DNA of 64,000 nt. Source: Rhizobacter sp. SG703. GTDB taxonomy: Bacteria; Pseudomonadota; Gammaproteobacteria; Burkholderiales; Burkholderiaceae_C. Both the position numbers and the translations under genes were made by a program. This document shows, piece by piece, positions 1 through 8,164 of the stretch (the first letter of the stretch is position 1; each line of letters begins with the position of its first letter). The notes below the pieces were generated by a model. The model did no database searches. It was not told the origin of the DNA and was given only the letters and a program-made list of their open reading frames with translations. The DNA lies in contig NZ_JAAZQK010000010.1 in assembly GCF_012275445.1 (NCBI RefSeq), forward strand, positions 62,001 to 126,000, read 5' to 3'.

Positions 1-572
1 TGATGGGGCACCAGCAGCTGCTGACCGACCGCTTCATCGCGCAGGGCTGGAAACTCGCGACGCACCCGCGCTACCAGGTGCCGGTGCCGCCCGACCGCTT
101 CATGCGCTGCTGGGGCAGCAGCGAGCCGTCGCGCACCGGCGGGCTCGATTTCGAGCGCTCCGATTGCGTGATGGACACCCGCATCTTCATGGGCGAGTTC
201 ACCACCGGCGCGATCTCGGTGCGCCACGAAAGCTACGACGGTCGCAAGCTCGGCACGCTGCGCTTCTCGGCGCGCTATGCGCAGAGCTTCCGCAACGAGC
301 ACTTCGACCGCCGCCGCCCCGACCAGCAGACGCGCCCGCAGTGCCACGAAGATTTCATCGACCGCGACGGCCTGCCGCTGCGCGCGGTGGTCTGCCTGCG
401 CGCCTACAAGAAGCTGCCGAAGCTGTACGACGTCTCGGTGCTCGTCGCGACGCTCGACGAGCCGAAGTCCGGCGTGCAGGGCCGCTTCGACGCGCAGGCC
501 GTCAGCTACCCGAACGCGATGAAACTCGCGCAGCATTACCTGGAGGCCTACGCATGGGTGCGGTCGCGCTGA
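1..572 (+). CDS. C-terminal part of an exported protein (trypsin-like peptidase?), cut by the window edge
   Basis: The reading frame is open to the left edge, so the first ATG in the window (position 3) need not be the start. About 190 residues are visible. Four cysteines are spaced as if for two disulfides (MRCW, SDCV, PQCHE, VVCLR), which suggests a protein folded outside the cytoplasm. No catalytic motif lies in the visible part. From memory, related genomes carry a trypsin-like peptidase directly before an FHA membrane protein, so this could be its C-terminal region, but nothing in these residues proves it. Its end overlaps the FHA gene by 19 bases, so the two are probably translationally coupled. 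Confidence 0.55.
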   Translation, partial: MGHQQLLTDRFIAQGWKLATHPRYQVPVPPDRFMRCWGSSEPSRTGGLDFERSDCVMDTRIFMGEFTTGAISVRHESYDGRKLGTLRFSARYAQSFRNEHFDRRRPDQQTRPQCHEDFIDRDGLPLRAVVCLRAYKKLPKLYDVSVLVATLDEPKSGVQGRFDAQAVSYPNAMKLAQHYLEAYAWVRSR

Positions 573-1564
573 TCGAAGTGCTGGAGCGCGACGGCACGCC
601 GCGCCACGGCGTGGCGGTGCCGCAGTGGCCGCTGCGGGTCGGGCGCGCGCTCGACAACGACCTGGTGCTCGACGACCCGCACGTCGCGCCGTACCACCTG
701 GTGATCGACCGCGACGAAACCGGCGCGTTCGTGCAGGTGGGCGAGACGATCAACGGCGCGCTGCTCGGCACGCAGCAGGTGGGCGCGGGCGCGCGCGGTG
801 CGGTCGGCGATGCGCCGCTCGCGATCACGATCGGCCGCGTGCACCTGCGGCTGCGGCTGGCCGAGCACGCGCTCGCGCCCGAGCTCCGGCTGGACCCGAC
901 GCGTTCGCTGGCGCAAGGCCTGCCGCTGCTCGCGCTGCTGGTGCTGCTGGTCGGCGCGATGGAGGTGTTCAACACCTACCTCGACACCGACCCCGACGGC
1001 TTCGTGCGCGCGCTCGGCAGCGGCGCCATCTCGGCCCTGGTCGGCCTGCTCGGCTGGTGCGGCGTGTGGACGCTGCTGTCCAAGCTGTTCACCCGCCAGG
1101 GCCATTTCGGCTGGCACCTGCGGGTGGCGCTGATCGCGGTGCTGGCCTGGGAGCTGATCAGCGGCGCGACGCAGCTGCTGTCGTTCTCGCTGTCGTGGCC
1201 GTGGCTGAGCGATTTCAAGTTCGTGCTCGGCTATGCGGTGGGCGCCACGCTGCTGTACTTCCACATGCTGGCGGTCGAGCCTTACCGGCACCGCCGCGTG
1301 CGGCAGGCGGCGGTCGCGATGGCGCTGGTCGGCACCGCGCTCAGCCTGTGGTTCAACTGGCAGAACGGCGACCGCCTGGGCAGCGAGCTCTACATGAGCC
1401 ACCTGTTCCCGCCGGCGTTGCGCGTCGCGAAACCGGTCGACACCGCCAGCTTCATGAAGGGCGTCGCGGAGCTGCAGGCCACGCTCGACGCAAAGGCCAA
1501 GCGCAAGGAGGATGCCGGCGATGACGACAGCAGTGCAGAAGGCGGCGGTGGCGACGACGACTGA
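554..1564 (+). CDS. FHA-domain multi-pass membrane protein
   Basis: The protein has 336 residues. The N-terminal ~100 residues form a forkhead-associated phosphothreonine-binding domain: the core LRVGRALDNDLVLDDPHVA is followed by a conserved HLVID strand. About five hydrophobic helices follow (from LPLLALLVLLVG onward), then an acidic low-complexity tail ending in GGGGDDD. The domain should face the cytoplasm and bind a phosphorylated partner. No Ser/Thr kinase is visible in the window, so the partner is unknown. I chose ATG 554 because the FHA fold begins right there; the frame is open further upstream but reads as a shadow of the preceding gene. It overlaps the genes on both sides, giving a three-gene operon. 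Confidence 0.85.
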   Translation: MGAVALIEVLERDGTPRHGVAVPQWPLRVGRALDNDLVLDDPHVAPYHLVIDRDETGAFVQVGETINGALLGTQQVGAGARGAVGDAPLAITIGRVHLRLRLAEHALAPELRLDPTRSLAQGLPLLALLVLLVGAMEVFNTYLDTDPDGFVRALGSGAISALVGLLGWCGVWTLLSKLFTRQGHFGWHLRVALIAVLAWELISGATQLLSFSLSWPWLSDFKFVLGYAVGATLLYFHMLAVEPYRHRRVRQAAVAMALVGTALSLWFNWQNGDRLGSELYMSHLFPPALRVAKPVDTASFMKGVAELQATLDAKAKRKEDAGDDDSSAEGGGGDDD

Positions 1565-2330
1565 CGCGGGCGGCCGCACGGTGCTGGTGACCGGCGGCAG
1601 CCGCGGCATCGGCGCCGCGGCGGCGCTGTGCTGCGCCGAGGTGGGTTTCGACGTCGTCGTGAACTACACCCGCGATGCCGCGGCGGCGCAGGACGTCGTC
1701 GACCGCATCGTTGCGCTCGGCCGGCACGCGATCGCGCTGCAGGCCGACGTGTCGATCGAGGCCCAGGTGCTCGCGCTGTTCGCGCAGGTCGACGACGCGC
1801 AGCGCGGCGGCGCGATCGGGTCGCTGCACGGCCTCGTCAACAACGCCGGGGTCGTCGACCGGGCGGCACGCGTCGAGCAGATCGATGCCGCGCGGCTGCA
1901 GCGCATGTTCGCGATCAACGTGTTCGGCAGCTTCCTGTGCGCGCGCGAGGCGGTGCGGCGGCTGTCGACGCGCCATGGCGGGCCGGGCGGCGCCATCGTC
2001 AACCTGTCGTCGGCCGCGGCACGGCTGGGCGGGGCGGGGCAGTACGTCGACTATGCCGCCGCGAAAGGCGCGATCGACACCTTCACGACCGGGCTGGCGC
2101 GCGAGGTGGCTACCGAAGGCATCCGGGTGAACGCGGTGCGGCCGGGCATCATCGAGACCGACATCCACGCGTCGGGCGGCCAGCCCGACCGGGTGCGGCA
2201 GCTGGCACCGCAGGTGCCGATGCAGCGCGCCGGCAGCGCCGACGAAGTGGGCCGCGCGATCGCGTGGTTGATCTCCGACGCGGCGAGCTACACGACAGGC
2301 GCCTTGCTCGACGTCACTGGCGGACGCTGA
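1521..2330 (+). CDS. SDR-family oxidoreductase
   Basis: This 269-residue short-chain dehydrogenase/reductase has the NAD(P)-binding GGSRGIG motif near residue 22, the NNAG motif, and the Ser...YAAAK catalytic signature (VDYAAAKGA). It ends with a typical TGALLDVTGGR tail, like FabG-type 3-ketoacyl or sugar reductases. The substrate cannot be told from sequence. Two in-frame ATGs are possible; ATG 1521 is preferred because AAGGAGG (1505-1511) lies nine bases upstream, whereas it abuts the ATG at 1512. The gene starts inside the acidic tail of the FHA gene, so it is co-transcribed, although no functional link to FHA signalling is evident. Confidence 0.88.
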   Translation: MTTAVQKAAVATTTDAGGRTVLVTGGSRGIGAAAALCCAEVGFDVVVNYTRDAAAAQDVVDRIVALGRHAIALQADVSIEAQVLALFAQVDDAQRGGAIGSLHGLVNNAGVVDRAARVEQIDAARLQRMFAINVFGSFLCAREAVRRLSTRHGGPGGAIVNLSSAAARLGGAGQYVDYAAAKGAIDTFTTGLAREVATEGIRVNAVRPGIIETDIHASGGQPDRVRQLAPQVPMQRAGSADEVGRAIAWLISDAASYTTGALLDVTGGR

Positions 2331-2335
2331 CCAGC

Positions 2336-2407
2336 GGGCCGAGCGCCGGGCCGCTCCCAGGCCGGCCCGCGTCCCCCTGGGGGATCGCCCGGTGTACCCA
2401 CCGGGCG
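2336..2407. repeat. GC-rich palindromic intergenic repeat between convergent genes
   Basis: The gap between the SDR and rlpA holds a 19-base block (2336-2354, GGGCCGAGCGCCGGGCCGC) that recurs exactly at 13205-13223 over the end of the yheT gene. It also has a perfect hairpin at 2386-2407 (CGCCCGGTG, TACC, CACCGGGCG). There is no T-run after the hairpin. It may act as a bidirectional terminator for the two convergent genes, or be one copy of a dispersed intergenic element. Confidence 0.45.
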
Positions 2408-2421
2408 AGGGGTCGTCATCC

Positions 2422-3468
2422 TTAGCGCCGCTCGACGATCAGCGGCACCAGCTTCAGCGCATCGCGGATGCGGGCCGCCGCGTCCTGCGCCTCGCCGCGG
2501 CTCGGGTACGGCCCGGCCTGCAAGCGGAAGATCGACGGCTCGCCGAACACCGCGAGCAGCGGCGCCAGCCAGTCGAGCTCGCCGGACACCCGGCGCTGGA
2601 ACTGCTCGGCGCCTTCGCGTTGCTTGAACGCACCGATCTGCACCCAGAAGCCCTGCGCCGCCGTCGTGAACGCACGGCTGGGCTTCGGGTCGATCGGCGC
2701 GTCGGGTGCCGAGGCGGCAGGCGATTCGGCAGCTGCCGATGCAACGCTTGCGACCGGCGTCGGCACCGGCAGCACCGCCGGTGCAGGCAGCAGCACCGGC
2801 AGCGGCGTGGACCCTTGCGCGGGCGGCAGCGTGGGCGCAGGCGCGGGTGCCGGCGCCGCCGCCACCTCGGTCGCCCCACCATCGCGCCGCCACGACCCGG
2901 TGCGGATCTGCTCGAACGTGATGCGCTCGACCTCGACCGGCGCGACGCCGTCGAGCACGCCCAGCTTCATCGCCGCGGTGTAGCTCAGGTCGATCACGCG
3001 GCCCGGGTGGAACGGGCCGCGGTCGTTGACGCGCACGATCACCTCGCGCCCGTTGGCCGGGTTGCGCACGCGGGCGTAGCTCGGGATCGGCATCGTCTTG
3101 TGCGCCGCCGTCATCGCGTACATGTTGTAGACCTCGCCGCTCGCGGTGCGCTTGCCCTGAAACTTGCGGCCGTACCACGACGCGAGGCCGCGTTCGGCCA
3201 GCGGACTGTCGTCGCGCTGCGGCGTGTAGTCCTTGCCGAGCACCTCGTAGGGCTTGTTCGGCCCGCCCGGGCGGATCGGTTCGACCTGCGGCTGCGCATC
3301 GGGCACGCGCGCGAGATCGGGCGGCGTCTTCGCCTCCGGTCCGTCGCGCGAAGGCGACCTCGACGGACCCGACGCGCACGCCGCCAGCAACGCCGCCACG
3401 CACAGCATCGAGAGGTGGTGCCTGTGCGACTGCAGCAGCTCGCGACCGATCGCATCGAACTTCGTCAT
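2422..3468 (-). CDS. rlpA: Septal ring lytic transglycosylase RlpA family protein with SPOR domain
   Basis: The protein has 348 residues. A lipobox (LLAAC, Cys31) after a hydrophobic stretch marks it as an outer-membrane lipoprotein. The double-psi beta-barrel RlpA domain spans about residues 90-180: GLASWYGRKFQGKRTASGE, then VRVNDRGPF with the catalytic-type Asp and VIDLSYTAA. A Pro/Ala-rich linker leads to a C-terminal SPOR domain (WVQIGAFKQREGAEQF...) that binds denuded septal glycans. In the family this cleaves naked glycan strands at the division septum. It stands alone, convergent with the SDR. All key family motifs are intact. Confidence 0.93.
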   Translation of the reverse strand: MTKFDAIGRELLQSHRHHLSMLCVAALLAACASGPSRSPSRDGPEAKTPPDLARVPDAQPQVEPIRPGGPNKPYEVLGKDYTPQRDDSPLAERGLASWYGRKFQGKRTASGEVYNMYAMTAAHKTMPIPSYARVRNPANGREVIVRVNDRGPFHPGRVIDLSYTAAMKLGVLDGVAPVEVERITFEQIRTGSWRRDGGATEVAAAPAPAPAPTLPPAQGSTPLPVLLPAPAVLPVPTPVASVASAAAESPAASAPDAPIDPKPSRAFTTAAQGFWVQIGAFKQREGAEQFQRRVSGELDWLAPLLAVFGEPSIFRLQAGPYPSRGEAQDAAARIRDALKLVPLIVERR

Positions 3469-3518
3469 TTCTCCTCAATTGGCCGACAGGATGCCGATTA
3501 TTGAACACCAGACCTGCC

Positions 3519-4385
3519 ATGTGCCAGCTTCTCGGAATGAGCTCCAGCGCGAACGCCGCGATCACGTTCTCGTTCACCGGCTTCGCGCAGCGCGGCGGCC
3601 GCACCGGCGACCACGCCGACGGCTGGGGCATCGCGTTCTACGAGCGCTCCGGCTGCCGTGTCTTCCTCGACGACCAGCCGGCCTGCGATTCGCCACTGGC
3701 CGGGTTCGTCGGCCGCTACCCGATCAAGTCGAAGATCGTGCTGGCCCACGTCCGCAAGGCCACGCAGGGCGAGCCGATGCTGTCGAACTGCCATCCGTTC
3801 CAGCGCGAGTGGTTCGGCCAGCCGTGGATCTTCGCGACCAACGGCGACCTGCGCGATTTCAATCCGCCGCTGCGCGGGCCCTACCGGCCGATGGGCAGCA
3901 CCGACAGCGAGAAGGCCTTCTGCTGGCTGCTGCAGGAGTTGCGCCGCCGCTTCGACGGCCGGCACCAGCCGCCAGGCTGGCTCGAGATGGCGCCTTGCGT
4001 CGCCGAGCTCGCCGCGTCGATCGCGCGCCACGGCAACTTCAATTTCCTGCTGTCCAACGGCCACGGGCTGTACGCGCACTGCTCCAGCCGGCTGGTCGTG
4101 CTGGAGCGCCGCCACCCGTTCCCGACCGCGCGCCTGGTCGACTGCGACCTGTCGCTCGACCTCGGCGTGCTGAACCGCCGCGACGACCGCATGGTCGTCA
4201 TCGCGACCGCGCCGCTGACGCTCGACGAACCCTGGTCGCCGCTGAAGACCGGCGAGTCGCGGCTGTTCGTCGACGGCGAAGCGGTCTGGCGCCACACGCA
4301 TCCCGACACCCGGATGTTCCCGCCGCCGACGACGCATTGCGGCCGGGGACGCATCGCCGCCGATGGACCTCCGGTGGCTCGATGA
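3519..4385 (+). CDS. Class II glutamine amidotransferase, YafJ type
   Basis: The protein has 288 residues. I placed the start at ATG 3519 because the N-terminal nucleophile then becomes Cys2 (MCQLLGMSS), as in YafJ/class II amidotransferases; upstream in-frame codons would bury it. Visible family elements are GGRTGDHADGWG, the VLAHVRKAT strand, NCHPF and the ATNGDL oxyanion loop. The family hydrolyses glutamine to release ammonia, but the acceptor reaction of YafJ-like proteins is not established. The 3' end overlaps the next gene by 23 bases. Confidence 0.9.
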   Translation: MCQLLGMSSSANAAITFSFTGFAQRGGRTGDHADGWGIAFYERSGCRVFLDDQPACDSPLAGFVGRYPIKSKIVLAHVRKATQGEPMLSNCHPFQREWFGQPWIFATNGDLRDFNPPLRGPYRPMGSTDSEKAFCWLLQELRRRFDGRHQPPGWLEMAPCVAELAASIARHGNFNFLLSNGHGLYAHCSSRLVVLERRHPFPTARLVDCDLSLDLGVLNRRDDRMVVIATAPLTLDEPWSPLKTGESRLFVDGEAVWRHTHPDTRMFPPPTTHCGRGRIAADGPPVAR

Positions 4386-5334
4386 TTTCCTGACGGTGCT
4401 CGACTGCGGCAGTTTCACGCAGGCGGCGCAGCGCCGCGGCGTGTCGCAGTCGGGGCTGTCGCGGCGCATCCAGGCGCTCGAGCAGTGGGTCGGCGCGCCG
4501 CTGTTCGACCGCCTCGCGCAACCCTTGCTGCCGACCGCGGCGGGGCGCCGCTTCGCGCCGCTGGCGATCGGGCTGCGCTCGATGTTCGACGGCGCGCGGC
4601 GCCACGCGCCGTCCCGCGATCCGCGCAGCGTGGCGGTCGCCAGTTCCGACGGCTTCGAGGCCGGCCTGCTGCCGCTGCTGCTCGGGCGCATCCGGCGCCA
4701 GTTCCCCGACACCCCGTTGCGCGTCGCCAGCCACGACGAGCGCGGTGCGCGGGCCGCGCTGCTGTCCGGCCAGTCGCTGCTGTGGGTGGCGGCCCAGGAC
4801 CCGCAGGCGCCGATCGACCTGGCGCCCGAGTTGTTCCACGTCAAGCGGGTCGCACGCGACCGGCTGATGACGGTGGTGGGCGCGCGCGGCGGCCGGCCCT
4901 TGTTCGAACTGCCGGGCACGCGGCAGCGGCCGGTTCCGGTCATCGACTATGCCGATGCGCATCCGCTCGCAACCTTCCTGAGCCGGCGCCTGGCGCGTGA
5001 GCGCACGCTGCCGCACCTGCGCGTGGCCTGCGTCGCCGAGAGCATGCACGCGCTGCGCGCGCTGGTGGCGCAGGGGCTCGGGCTCGGCATGCTCTACGAA
5101 TCGATGGTGAGCGACGACCTGCGCGCCGGCGAGCTGCTGTGTGCGCAGCCGCGCTGGACCGCGGCGGTCGACGTGCTGATGGTGCGGCCACGATGCGCGA
5201 TGCGCACCAGCCCGGCCACCGCCGTCGCGAACGCGATCTGGGAACAGGCCACCGAACTGCCCGAGGAGCCGCGCAATCCGCCGGTCACCTCGGCCGGGCG
5301 CGGCGCGCTGCTGGTCAGCGACGTCGTGGTCTGA
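4363..5334 (+). CDS. LysR-family transcriptional regulator
   Basis: The protein has 323 residues. The first ~60 form the LysR winged helix-turn-helix (FTQAAQRRGVSQSGLSRRIQALEQWVGAPLFDR). The remainder is a periplasmic-binding-protein-like effector domain, somewhat divergent and with an extended C-terminus. It begins inside the amidotransferase gene, so the two are transcribed together. LysR proteins usually regulate a divergent neighbour; there is none here, so the target is unknown. Confidence 0.9.
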   Translation: MDLRWLDDFLTVLDCGSFTQAAQRRGVSQSGLSRRIQALEQWVGAPLFDRLAQPLLPTAAGRRFAPLAIGLRSMFDGARRHAPSRDPRSVAVASSDGFEAGLLPLLLGRIRRQFPDTPLRVASHDERGARAALLSGQSLLWVAAQDPQAPIDLAPELFHVKRVARDRLMTVVGARGGRPLFELPGTRQRPVPVIDYADAHPLATFLSRRLARERTLPHLRVACVAESMHALRALVAQGLGLGMLYESMVSDDLRAGELLCAQPRWTAAVDVLMVRPRCAMRTSPATAVANAIWEQATELPEEPRNPPVTSAGRGALLVSDVVV

Positions 5335-5338
5335 GGCG

Positions 5339-6001
5339 TCAGAACGACAGCGCGGACAGCTCGGCCTGCCGGATCAGGCGGCGCGTCGCGGCCTCGTCGG
5401 CGTCGAGCTGGCGCAGCAGGCGGCGGGCAGTGTCGCGCTGGTCGGCGCTCGACTTGTCGTCGGCAAGGACCTTGCGCTGCTCGGTCGCGTCGCGCTGGAT
5501 GCCGTCGAGGCGGCTGTTCAGCTCGCGCAGTTCAGTGCCCATGCGCAGGCCCGCCTGGAACGGGCCGGCCAGGTCGGCTGGGCAGGTGTTGCGGTAGGTG
5601 CCGCCGAGGCGCGCGAACTCGTAGCCGCTGCGCGCGGTGCAGAACCGGATCAGCCCCATCGCATAGCCGGTCTGGTAGGCGTTGCCGAGCGGCACCGGCG
5701 CGCACAGCGGCGCCGACACCTTGCCGAGCGTCGCATCGTTCTCGCCGAGCTCGCCGGTGCAGTAGGCGCGCTGCCCGTCGGCATGGCCGGCGGCATAGGC
5801 GGCGCGGTCGGCGCCGATGTCGTTCTTGCGGCAGGCGTCGGCACGCGCGGCGAAGCGCTCGATCGCGAGGCCTTGCGACGCATCGCGGCGGCCGAGCTCG
5901 GCCCAGTCGGCCTTCAGGCAATCGTCCTTGCTCATCACGGCGCAGCCGGCGAGCAGGGTGAAGAGGGTGGCGAGGGTCAGGATTCGAACGGGCGAGGTCA
6001 T
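5339..6001 (-). CDS. DUF2799 lipoprotein
   Basis: The protein has 220 residues with a signal peptide and lipobox LLAGC (Cys20). The mature part carries the DUF2799 pattern: DWAELGRRDASQG, then repeated G-x-x-x-G-rich segments (YAAGHADGQRAYC, YQTGYAMGLIRFC) and conserved cysteines. A charged, probably coiled C-terminal half follows. The function of the family is unknown; it is expected at the cell envelope. It is convergent with the LysR gene only four bases away, so their transcripts must terminate within each other. Confidence 0.8.
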   Translation of the reverse strand: MTSPVRILTLATLFTLLAGCAVMSKDDCLKADWAELGRRDASQGLAIERFAARADACRKNDIGADRAAYAAGHADGQRAYCTGELGENDATLGKVSAPLCAPVPLGNAYQTGYAMGLIRFCTARSGYEFARLGGTYRNTCPADLAGPFQAGLRMGTELRELNSRLDGIQRDATEQRKVLADDKSSADQRDTARRLLRQLDADEAATRRLIRQAELSALSF

Positions 6002-6209
6002 GGGCGGGTCGGCTGCTCATCGTCCGGGCGGGACGCCGGCAAGTGTCCTCAAGCTCGCGACCCGTTGTCAAATTCGAAGGCCTCGGAAGAACGCAGCAGC
6101 ATCCGACGAAGCGGCCGACGCATTCGAAGGACGACCCAGACAGATTTCAAGCAGAGCCATCGGAATGCGGCTTGCTTGGGACAGCGATATCCTCTGCTCC
6201 TTTGCGCCC

Positions 6210-7160
6210 ATGTTGAACACCATCCTTCGCTGGCTCACCGACTACGGGCTGGGCGTCGTCTTCTTCAACGTATGGGCAGAGCAGCTCGGCTTGCCCGTGC
6301 CTGCGTACCCCGTGTTGGTGGTGACCGGCGCGCTGAGCGTCGAAGGCCGCTACTCGGCCGTCGCCCTGCTGGGCGCTGCGGTATCGGCCTGCCTGCTGGC
6401 CGACCTGGTCTGGTACGCCGCGGGCCGCCGCTACGGCAGTCGCGTGCTGCGCACGGTGTGCCGCATCTCGATGTCGCCCGACTCCTGTGTGCGGCAAACC
6501 GAGTCGTTGTTCGAGCGTTGGGGCATCTGGTCGATGCTGGTGGCCAAGTTCATTCCCGGCTTCGCCACCATCGCCACCGTCCTGTGCGGGCGCATGCGGT
6601 TGCCGTTGGCAGCGTTCATCATGGTCGACCTGGTCGGTGCCACGCTCTATGCGGGCCTGGGCATCGCTCTTGGTGTGCTGTTCCACGAGGCCGTCGACGA
6701 CGTCATCGCGGTGTTCGCGGACCTGGGCCGCATCGGCCTCGTGTTGCTGCTGCTGGCGCTGGCACTGTTCATCATCGTCAAGTGGGCGCAGCGGCACCGA
6801 CTGATCCGGGCGCTGCGCACGGCGCGCATCACGGTGTCCGAGCTGGAACTGCTGATCCGCCAGGGCAGCGCGCCGGCGATCGTCGATGTGCGTTCGGCCG
6901 GCAGCCGCGAACGCGACGGCACCATTCCGGGTGCGCTGCCGTGGTCGGTGACCGCTGCACTGGACAGCGCACCCGACCTGCCGCGCGATGCCCAGGTGGT
7001 GGTCTATTGCGCTTGTCCGAACGAGGCCTCGGCTGCCAAGGTGGCGCAGCAACTGCAGCGCGCCGGTTTCACCAACGTTCGGCCGCTGCACGGCGGCATC
7101 GACGCCTGGATCGCCGCCGGCCTGCCGATCGAGCGGCCGCCGGCGGCAGCGGTTGCCTGA
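6210..7160 (+). CDS. DedA-family membrane protein fused to a rhodanese domain
   Basis: The protein has 316 residues. Residues 1 to about 205 form a DedA/SNARE-associated (VTT) membrane domain: NVWAEQLGLPVPAYPVL, then FIPGFATIATVLCGRM, the re-entrant motif with proline and arginine. About residues 210-310 form a rhodanese domain with IVDVRSAGSRERDGTIPGA and the active-site Cys in VVYCACPNE. DedA proteins are undecaprenyl-phosphate or phospholipid flippase-like transporters; rhodaneses transfer sulfane sulfur. Start ATG 6210 opens directly into the first helix; earlier in-frame codons belong to non-coding leader. The fusion suggests the rhodanese senses or modifies something at the inner membrane, but this is inference. 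Confidence 0.85.
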   Translation: MLNTILRWLTDYGLGVVFFNVWAEQLGLPVPAYPVLVVTGALSVEGRYSAVALLGAAVSACLLADLVWYAAGRRYGSRVLRTVCRISMSPDSCVRQTESLFERWGIWSMLVAKFIPGFATIATVLCGRMRLPLAAFIMVDLVGATLYAGLGIALGVLFHEAVDDVIAVFADLGRIGLVLLLLALALFIIVKWAQRHRLIRALRTARITVSELELLIRQGSAPAIVDVRSAGSRERDGTIPGALPWSVTAALDSAPDLPRDAQVVVYCACPNEASAAKVAQQLQRAGFTNVRPLHGGIDAWIAAGLPIERPPAAAVA

Positions 7161-7215
7161 CAGAGGCGTGTCCGTTCACGGCCATTGACCACGGCGCGCC
7201 GGCAGCTTCAGTCGC

Positions 7216-8010
7216 TCAAATGATCGAGCGAACGACGCCGCCATCGACTCTCAGCGAAGAGCCGGTCGTGCCGGAAGACTGTTGCGAACACAGGTACACG
7301 ACCATGTTCGCCACTTCTTCGGTCGTCGCAAACCGGTTGATCAGCGTGGAGGGTCGCGTCGTGTCCAGGAAGTTCTGCTCGGCTTCGTCCTGGGTGATGC
7401 CCTGTTCCTTCGCCGACGCCTTCATCCAGTTGTCCATGATCTCGGAGCGCGTGGGCCCCGGCAGGACGGCGTTGACGGTGACGCCCGTTCCTTTGCCCAG
7501 TTCCGCCAACCCCCTTGATACGGCGAGCTGGGCCGTCTTCGTGACGCCGTAGTCAATCATTTCCTTGGGGACGGCAATGGCAGACTCGCTGCTGATGAAC
7601 ACCACGCGTCCCCAGCCCCGCGCCATCATGCCGGGCATGTAGTGACGAGAGGCGCGAACGCCGCTCATGACATTGAGTTGGTACAGGTCGAGCCAGTCGG
7701 CGTCGTTCTGTTCGAAGAAGCCCTTCGGATGCGCCGTGCCCGCGTTGTTGACGAGGATGTCGACGTCCTTGACCTCGGTCGCCAGGAAAGCGGAGCCTTC
7801 AGCCGTGGAGACATCGGCCACGACGCCGGTGAAATCTGCGTCCGGCAGCAGCGCACGCAGTTCCTTGAGCGCGGCATCCACACGCTCCTTGGTGCGTCCG
7901 TTGACGACCACGGACGCGCCGGCGCGGGCGAGGCCCTCGGCGATGGCTCGGCCGATTCCTGCGGTGGATCCGGTCACGAGGGCCTTGCGGCCGTTGAGTT
8001 CGATCTTCAT
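7216..8010 (-). CDS. SDR-family oxidoreductase
   Basis: The protein has 264 residues and begins MKIELNGRKALVTGSTAGIG; a GAGGAA-type ribosome site (AGGAG) stands eight bases before ATG 8010. The longer open frame to 8097 is leader. It has the TGSTAGIG cofactor loop, NNAG, the catalytic Ser-Tyr-Lys arrangement (SSESAIAV...YGVTKTA) and an SSLRVDGGV tail. It resembles FabG-like or quinone-type reductases; the substrate is unknown. It is divergent from a LysR regulator 154 bases away, the classical arrangement for a regulator and its target. Confidence 0.9.
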   Translation of the reverse strand: MKIELNGRKALVTGSTAGIGRAIAEGLARAGASVVVNGRTKERVDAALKELRALLPDADFTGVVADVSTAEGSAFLATEVKDVDILVNNAGTAHPKGFFEQNDADWLDLYQLNVMSGVRASRHYMPGMMARGWGRVVFISSESAIAVPKEMIDYGVTKTAQLAVSRGLAELGKGTGVTVNAVLPGPTRSEIMDNWMKASAKEQGITQDEAEQNFLDTTRPSTLINRFATTEEVANMVVYLCSQQSSGTTGSSLRVDGGVVRSII

Positions 8011-8102
8011 GGGTTTTCTCCTGAGCACGCTCTGATGACAGGGCTTCAGTGTGCTGCCGCACGCCGCCCCCTGGAAGGGGGGCGGACCGCATATCACCTA
8101 TG

Positions 8103-8118
8103 CTCCGATCACTCGGAG
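8103..8118. promoter_or_regulatory. Palindrome in the SDR/LysR divergent promoter region
   Basis: CTCCGA-TCAC-TCGGAG is a perfect 6-4-6 inverted repeat in the 154-base gap between the SDR and its divergent LysR gene; a further TTCGGAG half-site lies at 8127-8133. LysR regulators bind dyads of about this size near their own promoter, so this is the likely operator. The assignment is inferred from position and symmetry only. Confidence 0.5.
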
Positions 8119-8164
8119 TAAACGGCTTCGGAGCTTCATGCTCGATCATCCATGCGAAAGAGGA

